Positions 40,201-46,984 of a stretch of DNA of 64,000 nt are shown piece by piece. The stretch covers positions 62,001 to 126,000 of the forward strand of contig JAEHOE010000128.1 of assembly GCA_016858145.1 (NCBI GenBank). The letters are read 5' to 3'. Within the stretch, counting starts at the first letter, position 1. Each line of letters opens with the position of its first letter. The notes beneath the pieces were generated by a model. The model saw nothing but the letters and a program-made list of their open reading frames with translations, searched no databases and was not told the origin of the DNA. The position numbers and the translations under genes are program-made. Source of the stretch: Edaphochlamys debaryana. Lineage: Eukaryota > Chlorophyta > Chlorophyceae > Chlamydomonadales.

Positions 40201-42372
40201 CAGGTGAGGACACACAAGCTGAGGAACGCGCACGCCTGCGCACGCGCACCCGCGCCCCACCCAGTAAACGCACCGAGACGGCCCTCCGAGGGGTGGGACC
40301 CGCCCCTAAGGCGCGCGGTAAGGTCAGCGAAGCGGCACTTGATGCCGATGGGGCTCGAGCTGCCCGTCGCCGGGGACTGCAGGCACAGGCCGATGTTCCG
40401 CTCCGCGCCCGTGCACTTGAGCTCGTCCACCTGGATCCGGAGCGCATTGGGGATCGTGCCGAACTCCGCGGCGGAGACCACCTGGGCACCTGTGGATTCG
40501 GCCGCAAACCGGGCGATTGTGATCACGCACAGGCCTGGGGTAGTGGTGCGGGTCAGGTAGAAGCAGGCGTGGCCACGCTGCAGGGCCTGCCCCCTCGCCC
40601 GTCTCGTAGCGTCCCCGCACACCTTCCCACGGCAAACCCAGCTGGCGGCAGATGACCGAAGCGCTGTCAGACTTGAAGTTCGCATCACCGATGAGGCCCC
40701 AGCTGCGGATGAAGAGGGACACGGCACACGGATGTCACGCTAAGGCGTAGGGTATTCAAAGGCCCGACGCATCCCGGACGAACGCTGGCTCGTTGCTTGT
40801 TGTGAATGCCGGCAAAGCTCACCCGTTGCCCTTCCAGACCTCCACGCGGCCCTCAAAGTCCGAGACCACAGCGTTCTTCATGAGCCGTATGGTGTAGTCG
40901 TCTGAGGAAGGGCAAGCCAGGTCTCCGTCCACGCCTTGTCCCCTGCCAACATTCCCAGGTATGGAGACCCCCGGCGTAATCCCTCCGATCGGCACCCACT
41001 CTCAAAGCACTGCACTCCGGCAATGTTGGTGCTGGGACACTGGCTCCGGGTTGCGTTGGTCAGCACTGTGTAGGTACAGTTCTGCAGTGACGGCTCCGTG
41101 CCGGTGCTGCAGTTAAGCTTGGTGAACCCAACGGGCGGAGCGTTCACAGCCAGCGTGTTCTGAGCGCGCACACGGGAGAGCAGTGGGCGGGGGAGGGGAG
41201 GACTTCACCCAGTAAGGCAGGTGGTGTTGTCAAGCGGTACGGTCCTAAGTGGGCACGGTCCCCATTGGGCGCTTGTTGGCAGCTCATGCATGCCCCCTGC
41301 TCACCGTGCTGCTGTTGCTGAGCCTGGCATACACCAGACCCTTCAAGACCGCAATGGCCCCTGGAATCAGCAAGGGGGGGAGAATCGACCGCGCGTCAGC
41401 TGGCTGGACATCAGGCAGCCCTCACATGGCACAGGCCCTCCCGTCCTTCCCCCTGCCTTCCCGTCTCACGTGTTGTGGGCAAGCCTGCCCAAGAGCAGAT
41501 GGCCCTAGCGTCGAGGTCATCGAAGCCGTTCCTGCGCAGACAAGAACAGCACGCCAGTTACAGACCACGCACATCCGCATCGGTCTTTCAAACAAAAGAC
41601 CGCCTCCTGGACCGCGAGCGACCTCCTAGCCCAAGCCAAGGCCCGTGCGACTGACACGCGGGCACAGTGCCGGCCCGCGGCCGACCAAAGCGGAAACCGT
41701 TTCCATATATAAGCAGGGCAAAGACGTGTGCTGTAGTGCAGGCGGATTGCGCAGGCCAAGGGGCAAGCCGCAGACGCGCGGTTAGGCCCAAGTTCGAGGA
41801 TGGTTAGCGTCCGAGTCCCGGGTTCGCCTCAAAAGTGTGTGACCCTCCTCGAAGCCAGTGGTCTGCCTCAGCGCAGCAGTGAGGCTTGAGACCCTGAATC
41901 CCGACGGAGCGCGAAACAGCTCGCCGTCGTCGCGCATTCTACCTTCGCGCCAAAAGCCGCCCCCCTATTCGCTCGTAGGTCATGCTTGTCAGCACCTGTG
42001 CGCTGCATTAGCTGGAACCCCTAGCACGGCACTCGAGAACAGCTTACGAGCAAACGGAGCTCTTGTTCGCGGGTTGCGCTGAGGGATTCAGCTCAATGCG
42101 TCCCTCGTAGTTGTTACCAGCAACTCCGTAATCATTAACGATTGTTGTCACCCCTGCACGCACAGCCGCGCAGGTGAGATGAAGTCACACATGGAGCCGT
42201 GGTGCCGCTGCTGCCGGCAAGCACCCTCCGCAGACGCCTCGACCAGCATAGTGAGCAGCCACAAATGTTACGGGCACCACAGCCACTTACACGTTTGTCC
42301 CGAAACCAGTGTCAGCGACGCCAGCGCCAGCGCTGACAGCAGCGCGGCGCTTTGAAGCTTTCTCATCGCCAT
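1..42372 (-). CDS. Giant secreted multidomain lectin/adhesin (SRCR, FG-GAP, GH18-like, C-type lectin, PAN, proline-rich); 3' end outside window
   Basis: One transcription unit of more than 42 kb is read on the minus strand. The start at 42372 opens MAMRKLQS followed by a hydrophobic Ala/Leu core, a textbook signal peptide. From there dozens of short exons with GTGAG/GTAAG donors and CAG acceptors stay in phase where checked. Domain order: SRCR x3, FG-GAP propeller, GH18-like, about fifteen C-type-lectin-like modules mixed with two PAN/Apple modules, VMO-I-like Cys-rich modules and PPSP spacers, then a lone FG-GAP, CnaB-like folds and a Lys/Ala-rich segment. The last exon seen (about 50-5) ends in a donor, so the gene continues leftward. 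The family is known from algal genome surveys as SRCR/CTLD pattern-recognition-like proteins. Role in binding wall or microbial glycans is inference. No second signal peptide, stop or TGTAA-bounded gap was found that would split it, but fusion of neighbouring genes cannot be excluded without RNA. Confidence 0.8.
4373..5576 (-). other. Lys/Ala-rich helical segment
   Basis: Three exons (about 5576-5412, 5243-4834 and 4675-4373) encode a Lys/Ala/Asp-rich, largely Cys-free stretch: IGKAAKNIPKAIDKAKDVAS, KLADLASPIAKLLAK, AIKKSNAYVKAADSF and KFAAKKAKEVKNAA. It then runs into ELLGDLLKFSKDNFNVALEG. The composition predicts long amphipathic helices, unlike the Cys-rich beta modules before it. Function unknown. 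Confidence 0.6.
5977..8033 (-). other. RDPPGD-motif region, family not named
   Basis: Exons give KVRIAMPGGACQYILGKVTL, then VSYVGLSETIPDLSVPAVDE, then IKCGDFSLDNTCTRGTS, then INFGAATAYVLPLIAQ and ILRDPPGDHSYATIESS (about 6100-6040). The hydrophobic-RDPPGDxSxA string stands out as a motif-like element at the end of a beta-rich segment. I do not assign a domain. No transmembrane helix was seen. Confidence 0.4.
8100..10927 (-). other. Segment with CnaB/carboxypeptidase-regulatory-like beta-sandwich repeats
   Basis: About a dozen exons follow the CGDG repeat. Two carry the D-D-(N/G)-G-x-(Y/F) turn of CnaB/carboxypeptidase regulatory-like folds. The first is VRLTARLEDSPYVISSLADD followed by NGEYVLEL (9293-9109). 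The second is SWAETKDDGSFAIVAGIGAY (about 8510-8330) after GCPVVGATVC. Such folds are rigid spacers or adhesins in surface proteins. Exons 10927-10739 and 10330-10146 (EGYIMIGDDSGPLEHFGVDY; SFTTGITTCGCTADNPKG) are not recognised. Confidence 0.5.
11011..11249 (-). other. Single FG-GAP repeat and CGDG Cys-rich repeat
   Basis: The exon encodes VAVAELTGDGLPDVVLATTC, a clear FG-GAP/VCBS blade, followed by VCGDGIPAWGQEECDLGEG. The latter matches the C-G-D-G...G-E-E-C-D-x-G-x pattern of the myxobacterial/protist disulphide repeat (DUF4215-like). A lone blade cannot make a propeller, so it may pair with less obvious blades nearby or be a relic. Confidence 0.72.
11384..16168 (-). other. C-type lectin-like domains m-q, with a tryptophan-rich exon
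   Basis: Domain m (16168-15520) has TWLEAQRICRYHV, VWTALTEE and AFACKTG. A short PPSPPPPSPPP linker follows. Domain n (15423-14079) has TWSNAKTFCQSIGG and ends WNDLNCNTPLSYVCV. Domain o (13901-13185) has AAAQAYCKSR, TAWTGYARL and WSPCASQRRPLC. Domain p (13034-12230) has ARAREVCHSIGGDLASF, IWIGLFNF and NSFLCTC. Domain q (11960-11384) has YTQAQLMCQSV, KVWVGYGDW and SSSFAFLC. The exon 14432-14279 in n is strikingly Trp-rich. Confidence 0.78.
16468..20050 (-). other. C-type lectin-like domains j-l and linking segments
   Basis: Domain j has HNAELASIKNADELVVVKDF, GLKIWFGASNAGG and WDAADCEASRILLCRR. Domain k has TWDQAQDQFCSLR, VKVWLGARFD and VWSWLDGVPFGYWR. Domain l has RICSMNGGHLVTLEDPQDV, SLHVGLFRAQ, WVDGTPLGYPVTYVDEWDY and YSFICET. 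Between k and l lie Cys-containing linker exons (18342-17318) with no recognised fold. The exon near 19330-19200 contains an internal repeat: SLAAGPPP is followed 19 residues later by SLAAVTPH. Confidence 0.78.
20135..21823 (-). other. Cys-rich VMO-I-like modules
   Basis: Exons encode CSLAGQHIIGMAAIVDP with ALQMVCGYYYDE, then TRCNGNTTRPDDDPLLG, then CPTGMFMCGYAVKFQP with YVNSVIINCC, and a segment rich in Thr, Ser and Val ending VDGQVK near 20135. The C-P-x-G ... (D/N)N-x-x-x-N-x-(I/V)-x-(I/L)-x-C layout is the same as in 27293-29772. The family name is tentative. Confidence 0.45.
21823..23388 (-). other. C-type lectin-like domains h-i
   Basis: Domain h joins YYSFMDSNAAQQLCQLTG, LEFHIGLSDAAAEGTWSW and IWKDVSCRFYSALPLCQR, a complete CTLD (23388-22453). 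Domain i has DWLSADLFCQANGGNLASFD and LGIWFGLNSRG (22197-21922), then passes straight into a Cys-rich VMO-like module instead of a CTLD tail. It is therefore a second half-domain in this gene. Confidence 0.75.
23505..23958 (-). other. PAN/Apple module 2 and a CTLD tail
   Basis: The exon 23958-23727 encodes ADPCNQLCMWFFPACRFWTY then HCLLKPDQGPG, the PAN/Apple C-x-x-x-C...C-x-F-x-Y core with the closing Cys. The next exon (23636-23505) encodes TDWTMAEEDCEEELPVAC, which looks like the last disulphide pair of a CTLD. The front half of that CTLD is not evident here. Confidence 0.68.
24337..27130 (-). other. C-type lectin-like domains c-f
   Basis: Domain c (27130-26327) has LYDVQLDWAQASSFC, MLGVWIGAR and WYDSVCSGLVRRPLC. 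Domain d (26222-25864) has LLYDVDLTWDEASTFCQRRG and SAWIGLRNYQP, but no tail. Domain e (25746-25004) has LTFDDAAGFCATAGGVLASF, LQSWIGLEKSG and YPFICERP. Domain f (24895-24337) has DAADQCASFNARLASF, GMFHIGIRN and APFLC. Each front half carries the A-x-x-x-C-x(2,6)-GG-x-LAS signature of CTLDs. The missing tail in d suggests exon loss or a half-domain. Confidence 0.82.
27293..29772 (-). other. Cys-rich repeat region resembling VMO-I modules
   Basis: About ten exons carry a repeated pattern of a C-P-x-G turn, a stretch of small beta-forming residues, and a closing (R/L)x-C. Examples are CPRGYTMSNILVTSP, CPGGSVITQLLW, CPPGEYITGTFG, and CPAGSKATSAVAM ending VRIECD. This resembles the beta-prism repeats of vitelline membrane outer layer protein I, a carbohydrate-binding-like fold. 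The similarity is by eye, so the assignment is tentative. A profile search with the joined exons would settle it. Confidence 0.45.
29891..30978 (-). other. Cys-rich module and long proline-rich arm with an acidic coiled-coil insert
   Basis: One exon of about 1.1 kb starts LLVECGNGAQQFIL and CPTGMVGYGLAG, a module like those at 61300. It then enters a PPSP/PPRPP hydroxyproline-rich-type arm typical of algal wall proteins. The arm is interrupted (about 30655-30335) by a roughly 105-residue Glu/Gln/Ala-rich helical segment (EEEEVIELP, EEQLAAKVAAVLQHLEEEV) that ends GQKRRSLLQ just before proline-rich sequence resumes. The basic KRR is a possible processing site (inference). Confidence 0.82.
31149..31881 (-). 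other. PAN/Apple module followed by Cys-rich module
   Basis: A single long exon encodes ECALWCMIEPKCTFYTYLP then ENMCYFFGRPWPNP, the C-x-x-x-C-x(5)-C-x-F-x-Y core of PAN/Apple domains, which bind protein or carbohydrate. The rest of the exon is a Cys-spaced segment (FTLACSLESRAMILGSITLV ... SIDCGISGVKGIGG ... GDGICT). It resembles the modules further on but is not assigned to a family with confidence. Confidence 0.7.
31990..33164 (-). other. C-type lectin-like domain b split by a PPSP spacer
   Basis: Exons give a CTLD front half (QPDGQKLCRTYG; SLTDYWTEQELG; YMWLGLRTYGDG; FLESWEEGEFGDAACAF). After the exon at about 32420-32183, which codes for a proline-rich stretch (PPPPPPPTPSPRAPRFPSPP), the CTLD tail follows (SCQQKMPVVC). 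The proline-rich stretch thus lies just before the last disulphide pair. An independent tail-only fragment after a spacer would be an alternative reading. Confidence 0.7.
33395..34406 (-). other. C-type lectin-like domain a
   Basis: Exons encode SLFQVRKSWSAAREHCQALKG, then SVYVWLGATDGG, RFLWVSGDDLQYTSWGRDQP, and WADMSCDLTLPFVCRR. This is a full CTLD with the A-x-x-x-C helix, the WLG core, the W-x-x-x-x-P turn and the final W-A-D-x-x-C...C pair. It follows the GH18-like domain directly. A classical EPN or QPD sugar motif is not complete (DQPDN is present near 33660), so the ligand is uncertain. Confidence 0.85.
34522..36800 (-). other. GH18 chitinase-like domain, catalytic residues lost
   Basis: Nine exons follow the GH18 TIM-barrel order. 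They are IVAYYSNRNP (strand 1), HVIFAYVHP (strand 2), KVLASLGG (SxGG motif, about 36243-36222), DGLELSWP at the catalytic strand (36023-36000), LALSVPP, VDMINFQAFD, and GGMGLWDIDGD near the C terminus. In active GH18 enzymes the fourth strand reads DGxDxDWE. Here the two later acids and the essential glutamate are replaced (E, S, W, P). The domain should therefore bind but not hydrolyse chitin-like glycans, as in chitinase-like lectins. That function is inference. Confidence 0.82.
36896..39172 (-). other. FG-GAP/VCBS beta-propeller region
   Basis: About ten exons encode repeated blades with Ca-binding-like loops: LLVGDFDDPNSGSQ, DMTGDGRDDLVVLL, MDVTGDKAADM, DTDGDGYTWFEL, NDVDKDGKPDVVLV and RDTNRDGRDDLLIFTEDG. 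The D-x-(D/N)-x-D-G-x-x-D-(L/V) pattern is that of integrin-alpha-type FG-GAP/VCBS repeats, which form a seven-bladed propeller and mediate adhesion. It sits between the SRCR block and the GH18-like block. Each blade roughly occupies one exon. Confidence 0.86.
39445..40330 (-). other. SRCR domain 3
   Basis: It begins inside the 40488-40272 exon with ADLTARLRGGSHPSEGRL and continues in an exon near 40167-40113 (EVLLGGQWSSVCRNRFDDQ). Next comes 39956-39896 (SLLTVCRQLNWWTSLANG), then exons to 39445 ending AGVTCNANNAVTIK. The SEGRLEVLLGGQWSSVC string is a canonical SRCR signature. The middle part, rich in Ala, Leu, Thr and Asn (39762 downward), is less typical. Confidence 0.82.
40272..40901 (-). 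other. SRCR domain 2
   Basis: Exons 40901-40823, about 40705-40615 and 40488-40272 encode TIRLMKNAVVSDFEGRVEVW, then DSASVICRQLGLPWEG, then VDELKCTGAERNIGLCLQ and GIKCRF. That is the full order of SRCR landmarks: an EGRVEV opening strand, ICRQLGL, and a C...C.GAE..I..C tail. The third exon runs on into the start of the next SRCR repeat. Confidence 0.88.
41000..42153 (-). other. SRCR domain 1 (exons 2-5)
   Basis: Exons 42153-42048, 41531-41470, 41360-41305 and 41159-41000 join in phase. Their product has the SRCR plan: IVNDYGVAGNNYEGRIEL at the start, NGFDDLDARAICSWAGLP in the middle, and a Cys-rich end (CSTGTEPSLQNC ... GVQCFE). SRCR domains are extracellular disulphide-bonded ligand-binding modules. 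The intron 42047-41532 is unusually long (516 bp) compared with its neighbours. Confidence 0.85.
42291..42372 (-). other. Exon 1: start codon and signal peptide
   Basis: The exon encodes 27 residues plus one base. It has a basic start (MAMRK), a hydrophobic core of Ala, Leu and Ser, and SG|QT as a plausible cleavage site. It ends at a GTAAGT donor (42290-42285). Splicing to the exon starting at 42153 keeps the frame and leads directly into the first SRCR domain. A second ATG two codons downstream (42366) would give the same signal. Confidence 0.82.
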
Positions 42373-43282
42373 TAGGACATCCGGTTAGGCAATGGCCACA
42401 CGGCTGGGGTTGGAATGTCGACGCAGTGGTTGATGCTATGCGCCCGCCCGCAGCGACTAGTCCTGAGGACGGGAGAGTATCTATGTGTCGCCGCTGGCTG
42501 GGTGCGACCCCGCGCGTTGACAACTGCACTGCGTTTCCGCGCGGACCCAAAGTGCTCATGGTTCGGCCCTGTGCCGATGCCGGCCCGTACGACCGCCGAG
42601 ACCGCAGGATACGCGGTCATACATGCGCTGATCTCTACTCTGATTGGCTACAGGCGTCGTGTTACAGCAGGCGCGCGTGCGCTTGAAACGTCGCGACAGC
42701 CGGGCCTCACACCCACACATTCCGAGAGTATTGCCGGCAGTGCAGGCAAGGCCGTCAGGCAAAGAACAGCTTCATGCGGGCGGCTTTAGTAGTGGTGGAG
42801 CACCGTTTTTTCTTGTACGCAGAGGCTATCCCACGACGCGGCGCGTCGCCGGCCACGCCAAGTGCCATTATCCAAGAACCTCACGGCACCCACAACTGTG
42901 CCCTCAAGCCTTGAGCACAAGTCACAGGCACAGGAGGGGTTCGGCGGGAGGACGCTCGAGTTGAGGTTAGTGTCAACCTTTCCCGCCCGCCCACCTCGGG
43001 GAAGCACGAGCGGGAGGTCGGGTTATTGCAGTTACAGGTCTAGTGGAGACCTTGGGGATGAAGCGACTGCCCCAATCTAGATCCCAACCGCCTCACTCGC
43101 CCCGCTAAAAGAACAAAGTGGCAAGTGCATCAGAAGGCGTCTGTGCCAGCGTCCTGAGGCAATCCAAAGGGGTTCGTTTCGACGATGGCCCCGCCCCCGG
43201 CCATGTTGTTCTTTCGACTCTTCTAGGCCCCGTGTTCCGCACACTGCATGCAACTTTCCGGCGCTTCAATCCGCGGTAACCA

Positions 43283-43530
43283 GGGCTGAGCCCCAAACCT
43301 CGCGAGGCCGGGCAGCACCGGAGCCGCGCACTTGAGCACTGAGCCCCACGGCAGAACGCCGCCTCAGCGCCCCGAGTCAAGGTGTGGGGCGACGACATGG
43401 GGCCAAGCTCAGGTCAGTTTGAACAAGGGTGTCTGTCCCTCCTCAGGACAGGGAAAAGGGCTGAGCCCCAAACCCCGCGAGGCCGGGCAGCACTGGGGCC
43501 GCACAATCAAGCACTACGCCCCACAGCGCA
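43283..43530. repeat. Imperfect direct repeat, about 70 bp, two copies
   Basis: Copy 1 starts at 43283 and copy 2 at 43458. Both begin GGGCTGAGCCCCAAACC and continue through CGCGAGGCCGGGCAGCAC with scattered mismatches for about 70 bp. Their starts are 175 bp apart. Confidence 0.8.
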
Positions 43531-44009
43531 CGGACTAAACCCACGCCGCCATAAGTTAGGGGCCTTCGCAACCCCGCAATGCCGGACTTAGCCGGTTGGG
43601 TTGGGCGCACATTCACATGCGCCCTCCAGAAGATAGAAAGAGTAGATGTCCGTCGCCAATCCGCTACTGCCCACACGCCACCCGCTACATCTCTCCCCTT
43701 CGCTGCCGCTGCTTTTGGGCGCTCAGCCCGGGTCCACGGCCGGCGGCCGCTCCAGCGCGGCCGGCCGGCTGAAGCCCAGCAGCTTCAGCAGGAGGAGGAT
43801 GCGATCACGTTGGCAGCGGAGACGTCGCGGTTCTGAGGGGGCGTGGGAAGGGGTGCGGGTTAGTCCAGCCAAGTCCACCCAAGCAGCCCTCCGCACACCA
43901 ACGCCGCCAAGCCCCAACGGACCGTCCCCGATAGGGATAAGGAAACTCGAGCTTGTGGCATCGCGGGCTGGGCGTGAATCGCAAGTTCTTGCGTGACGCA
44001 GGCACGCAC

Positions 44010-44033
44010 GGACGGACGGACGGACGGACGGAC
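44010..44033. repeat. (GGAC)n microsatellite
   Basis: Six uninterrupted GGAC units. Confidence 0.95.
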
Positions 44034-44189
44034 ACCGACACGGGGTAATCCCAGGGGGCTTCGCCGCCCGAAGAGCCTAACGGCGGCGGCTCAGCCCAAA
44101 AATAATCTTGTCCAGGGTTAAGGGCGGAAGGGGGTGAGGGGGTGCAGGGTTGCTCGTGTAAGCCAGGGGGGCCAGGGGTCCGGACAGTG

Positions 44190-44255
44190 CCCCGGCCAGG
44201 GCTCAGGGCAGGACCCGGGCCAGGGCTCAGCGCAGGACCCGGGCCAGGGCAGCGG
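44190..44255. repeat. Minisatellite, about 24-bp unit
   Basis: A unit reading CCGGGCCAGGGCTCAGCGCA plus GGAC is repeated, about 2.5 copies, with small variations. Confidence 0.75.
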
Positions 44256-45704
44256 AGGCAAGGCGGGCGGGCGCCGACGAGAAGGAGCGTGAAGCGACCT
44301 TCGGGGCGGCGACGGCGGCGGGCTGAGCACGAGCAGCGGCAATGGCGGGGGGCAGCAGAGGGAAGGGGACACGGGGGCGAGGTTACGCGAAAGCAAGGCC
44401 AGCAAGCCGACTTGAGCTACCCGCAACCCTGCTCTTGCGAGCAGAGAGCGATGTCCCTCATAGCCAGGCGGCAGAGAGAGCAGCGATGCCTAGCCCAGCA
44501 GGGGTAGCCCAGCCCATGGCTCTGGAAGAGAGAGATTGCACAGGCGTGTAGGCCTGGAAAACCGTTTCCCCCTTACCACCCTTGGCACGGCTTGGCTTCG
44601 GTAAATACAGGGATCAGGGCTGATTGGGGTGTGATCGTGACGCAGGCGGCTAACGGCTACAGCAGTTGGAGCCCGCCAGCGGGCCCAGCGGTTGGGATTC
44701 CCGTTGTGTGGGAACACCCGATAAGGCCCAAGCAATCAACTGGGGAAGCGAGTGTGCAACCGCTCTGGCTCCTCGACGGTGTCTCCAACCAGCCCATTGG
44801 CGCCGCAATTTGGTCATGGCCAGCTGACGACGGTTGAGGAGGGAATCGACGGTTATGACGGGGCGAGAAGCGCGCCTCTCGTGGAGGCGGAGGTTGCTGG
44901 AGGGCGGTGAGCCCTGGAACACAACCTCGCTCCAACTGGAAGCCTACACGGGGCGGGGGTGCTGGCTCTCACGGAGGAGCCCTTGTGTGTCGTGGCTCTG
45001 ACTATGGGCACATGGCGGTACCCCGCACTGGGACCTCGAGTCGAGGCTGGGGCCAGCCAAAACCGTGGGTTGGCACAAACTTTTGGCCTCGAGTGTGACT
45101 CGCTTGTTGCATAACCTTCCTAGGCATCTTGTGCAACGGCAACTGTTCGGTGTTTACAGCTGGATGGGGGCGCTAGGCTCATCGCGACGCTTGCTGGCGG
45201 AACCTCCACTCGATTGGGCAGCCCGTTGCTCGCGTTCGATATAAATTTTGTATCTGTATTCTGGTACAATTCTGGCCAAGTTGTATGTCGTTGGGTCGTC
45301 GTGGGGTCGTTCAAAATGAGCGTCCTCGTCGCACGTAGTAGTAAACCGCGGAGGTCACTGGACATTGCCCTTTGCGCAGCCGCTCTATATGTGCATGCCC
45401 GTAACTAGCTTGAAAGAGCTTGAGGTGTTGGGTTACCGGCAGCTTGTCCCCCTCCAAGCCAGCTCGATACGCTCCACCCCGCGGCCCCACCCTGACGCCA
45501 CCTTTCCCCCAATCGCAGGACAAGAGGTGTCGCAAAAGGGCCTCATCAGCCCAGGCTCAGCCTGCCTCAGAGCGACCACCATTCCTACTGGTATGTGGAG
45601 AGGGGGTTGGCCAGAGCGTGCTGGGATACCTAACTGCGAGTATTGCGGCCACTGCCAGAAAGCGTCAACCCGAGTCAACCCATCCTGCAGGATCCTGCCG
45701 CTTT

Positions 45705-45744
45705 GGGCCCTCGGCTCGTCCGATGGGCCCTCGGCTCGTCCGAT
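45705..45744. repeat. Perfect 20-bp tandem duplication
   Basis: GGGCCCTCGGCTCGTCCGAT occurs twice, back to back. Confidence 0.95.
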
Positions 45745-46034
45745 GGTGGCATCCTCGGGGTTGCTTGACTTCATCACCGCTGGCGTGAGGCCGGGTGAAC
45801 TCGGGAGAACTGGGTGGTTAAGGGGGTAGTTCGCGTGAGGGCTGTTGCGTTGTGCAGAGCGCCGCAGCTCGTTGCACCTTCAAAGCAAGCTTTGCTGCCG
45901 ACGTGACGCCCACTAGACAAGCGGGGCGCCCCCATGGGGGCGGAAAAGGGCTGAGCCCCTCACCCAACTGCTACGCGACCCATTCCCCGCGGTAACCGTG
46001 GACGCACTATACTCCAACCGAGCTTTAACGCGTT

Positions 46035-46125
46035 GATAGCAGGTTGTCGGGGGACTCGCACCCCTCGGCACAGACTTAGCTGCCCGGTCTTATCTACACG
46101 GACACCGCTCCGCCACCTCCTAGCC
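46035..46125 (-). other. tRNA-like sequence with pol III box A and box B (possible SINE head)
   Basis: On the minus strand TGGCGGAGCGG (46115-46105) fits the box A consensus. GGTGCGAGTCC (46062-46052) fits box B with one mismatch and sits inside a GGGG/CCCC stem like a T arm. The 42-base gap is normal for a tRNA. No matching acceptor stem or regular anticodon stem could be drawn, so a functional tRNA is unlikely. Confidence 0.35.
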
Positions 46126-46723
46126 ACCGCTACCCGCCACCACCCTGCGCGCCACAACGGCATTGGTCTTCATGGCAGCTCCCGCGGGGCCTGTTGGTCC
46201 CCCCGGGAGTCTGTGGTGCTATGCGGACTGAAGTGTGAGTAGCAAACTATCCCCGCCGGTCCAAGAGGCCCGATTCAAGCCCTGGTTCAAGGTTCCCCCA
46301 TCCGGGATGATTATGGTCCCACTAGAAAGATCCAAGACGGACATTTGTTGCGAAGTGGGCCCTCTGAAGTTGGGAGTGGGGTTGGGGGTGGAGGGGACAG
46401 GCGGCAGGTCAGGTCCTGAACTTATGTCCAGCTCCCGTCCAGAATTTTGTCACGGCGATTGGGCGCCCCGCATGGGCAGGGCCTTTCCTCAGGCTCGCCC
46501 CGCCCCCTCCAGCTGCCGTTTGTTGCGAAGCGGGCCCTCCCCTTGCATGGTGTTAAGTGAATTCGGACCCCTGGACGCCTCAAGATGCCTGAGGTAGGCA
46601 CGGTGATCAAAGGGGCAAGGGGGGCTTTAAGTGGCACACGTCGGCTTATCCGCTAGTGGGACACCTCACGACCGACGCTCTCATGAAGCGCAGTCGATTG
46701 GCACAATAGCGGAGGAATACGGG

Positions 46724-46728
46724 TTACA
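46724..46728 (-). terminator. TGTAA poly(A) signal for the ARMC8 gene
   Basis: TTACA on the plus strand reads TGTAA in the gene's direction, about 260 bases after the stop codon. TGTAA is the usual green-algal poly(A) signal. Confidence 0.6.
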
Positions 46729-46984
46729 CTTGGCCGTGTACGGTAGTTTGTGCAGTGTAAGGGGGCTCAATGCGTACCGGTACCCGGCCAAGCTGCGAGG
46801 GCGCCAGAACGCGTTGCCCAGCGGCGGCCGACATAACAATTGCATCAACCTTCTCTGGTCCGGGCGGACGAGTATCAGGTGAGAGAGCACCATCAGGCTC
46901 GGTCCAGGGCGGCCCCCCAGAGCCGAAATGGAAAGTCTATGCATCCCTTCCTACCAGCTGGAGGCACGACTCGTCTCAATAGCC

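Larger units (their letters stand above)
42373..46984. other. Intergenic region between the giant lectin gene and ARMC8
   Basis: About 4.6 kb with no convincing gene. Open frames on both strands are short, lack domains and do not connect by plausible splicing. The stretch holds a duplicated 70-bp block (43283/43458), a GGAC microsatellite, small tandem repeats, copies of a GGGCTGAGCCC motif and a tRNA-like element. An AT-richer patch lies at 45235-45290. Upstream sequences of the lectin gene should lie just above 42372, but no defined promoter element was recognised. Confidence 0.5.

Noticed and set aside
41790..41850. Possible tRNA in the long intron 2 of the giant gene
   Set aside because: A GGGTTCGCCTC box-B-like string is present, but no cloverleaf or proper box A fits.
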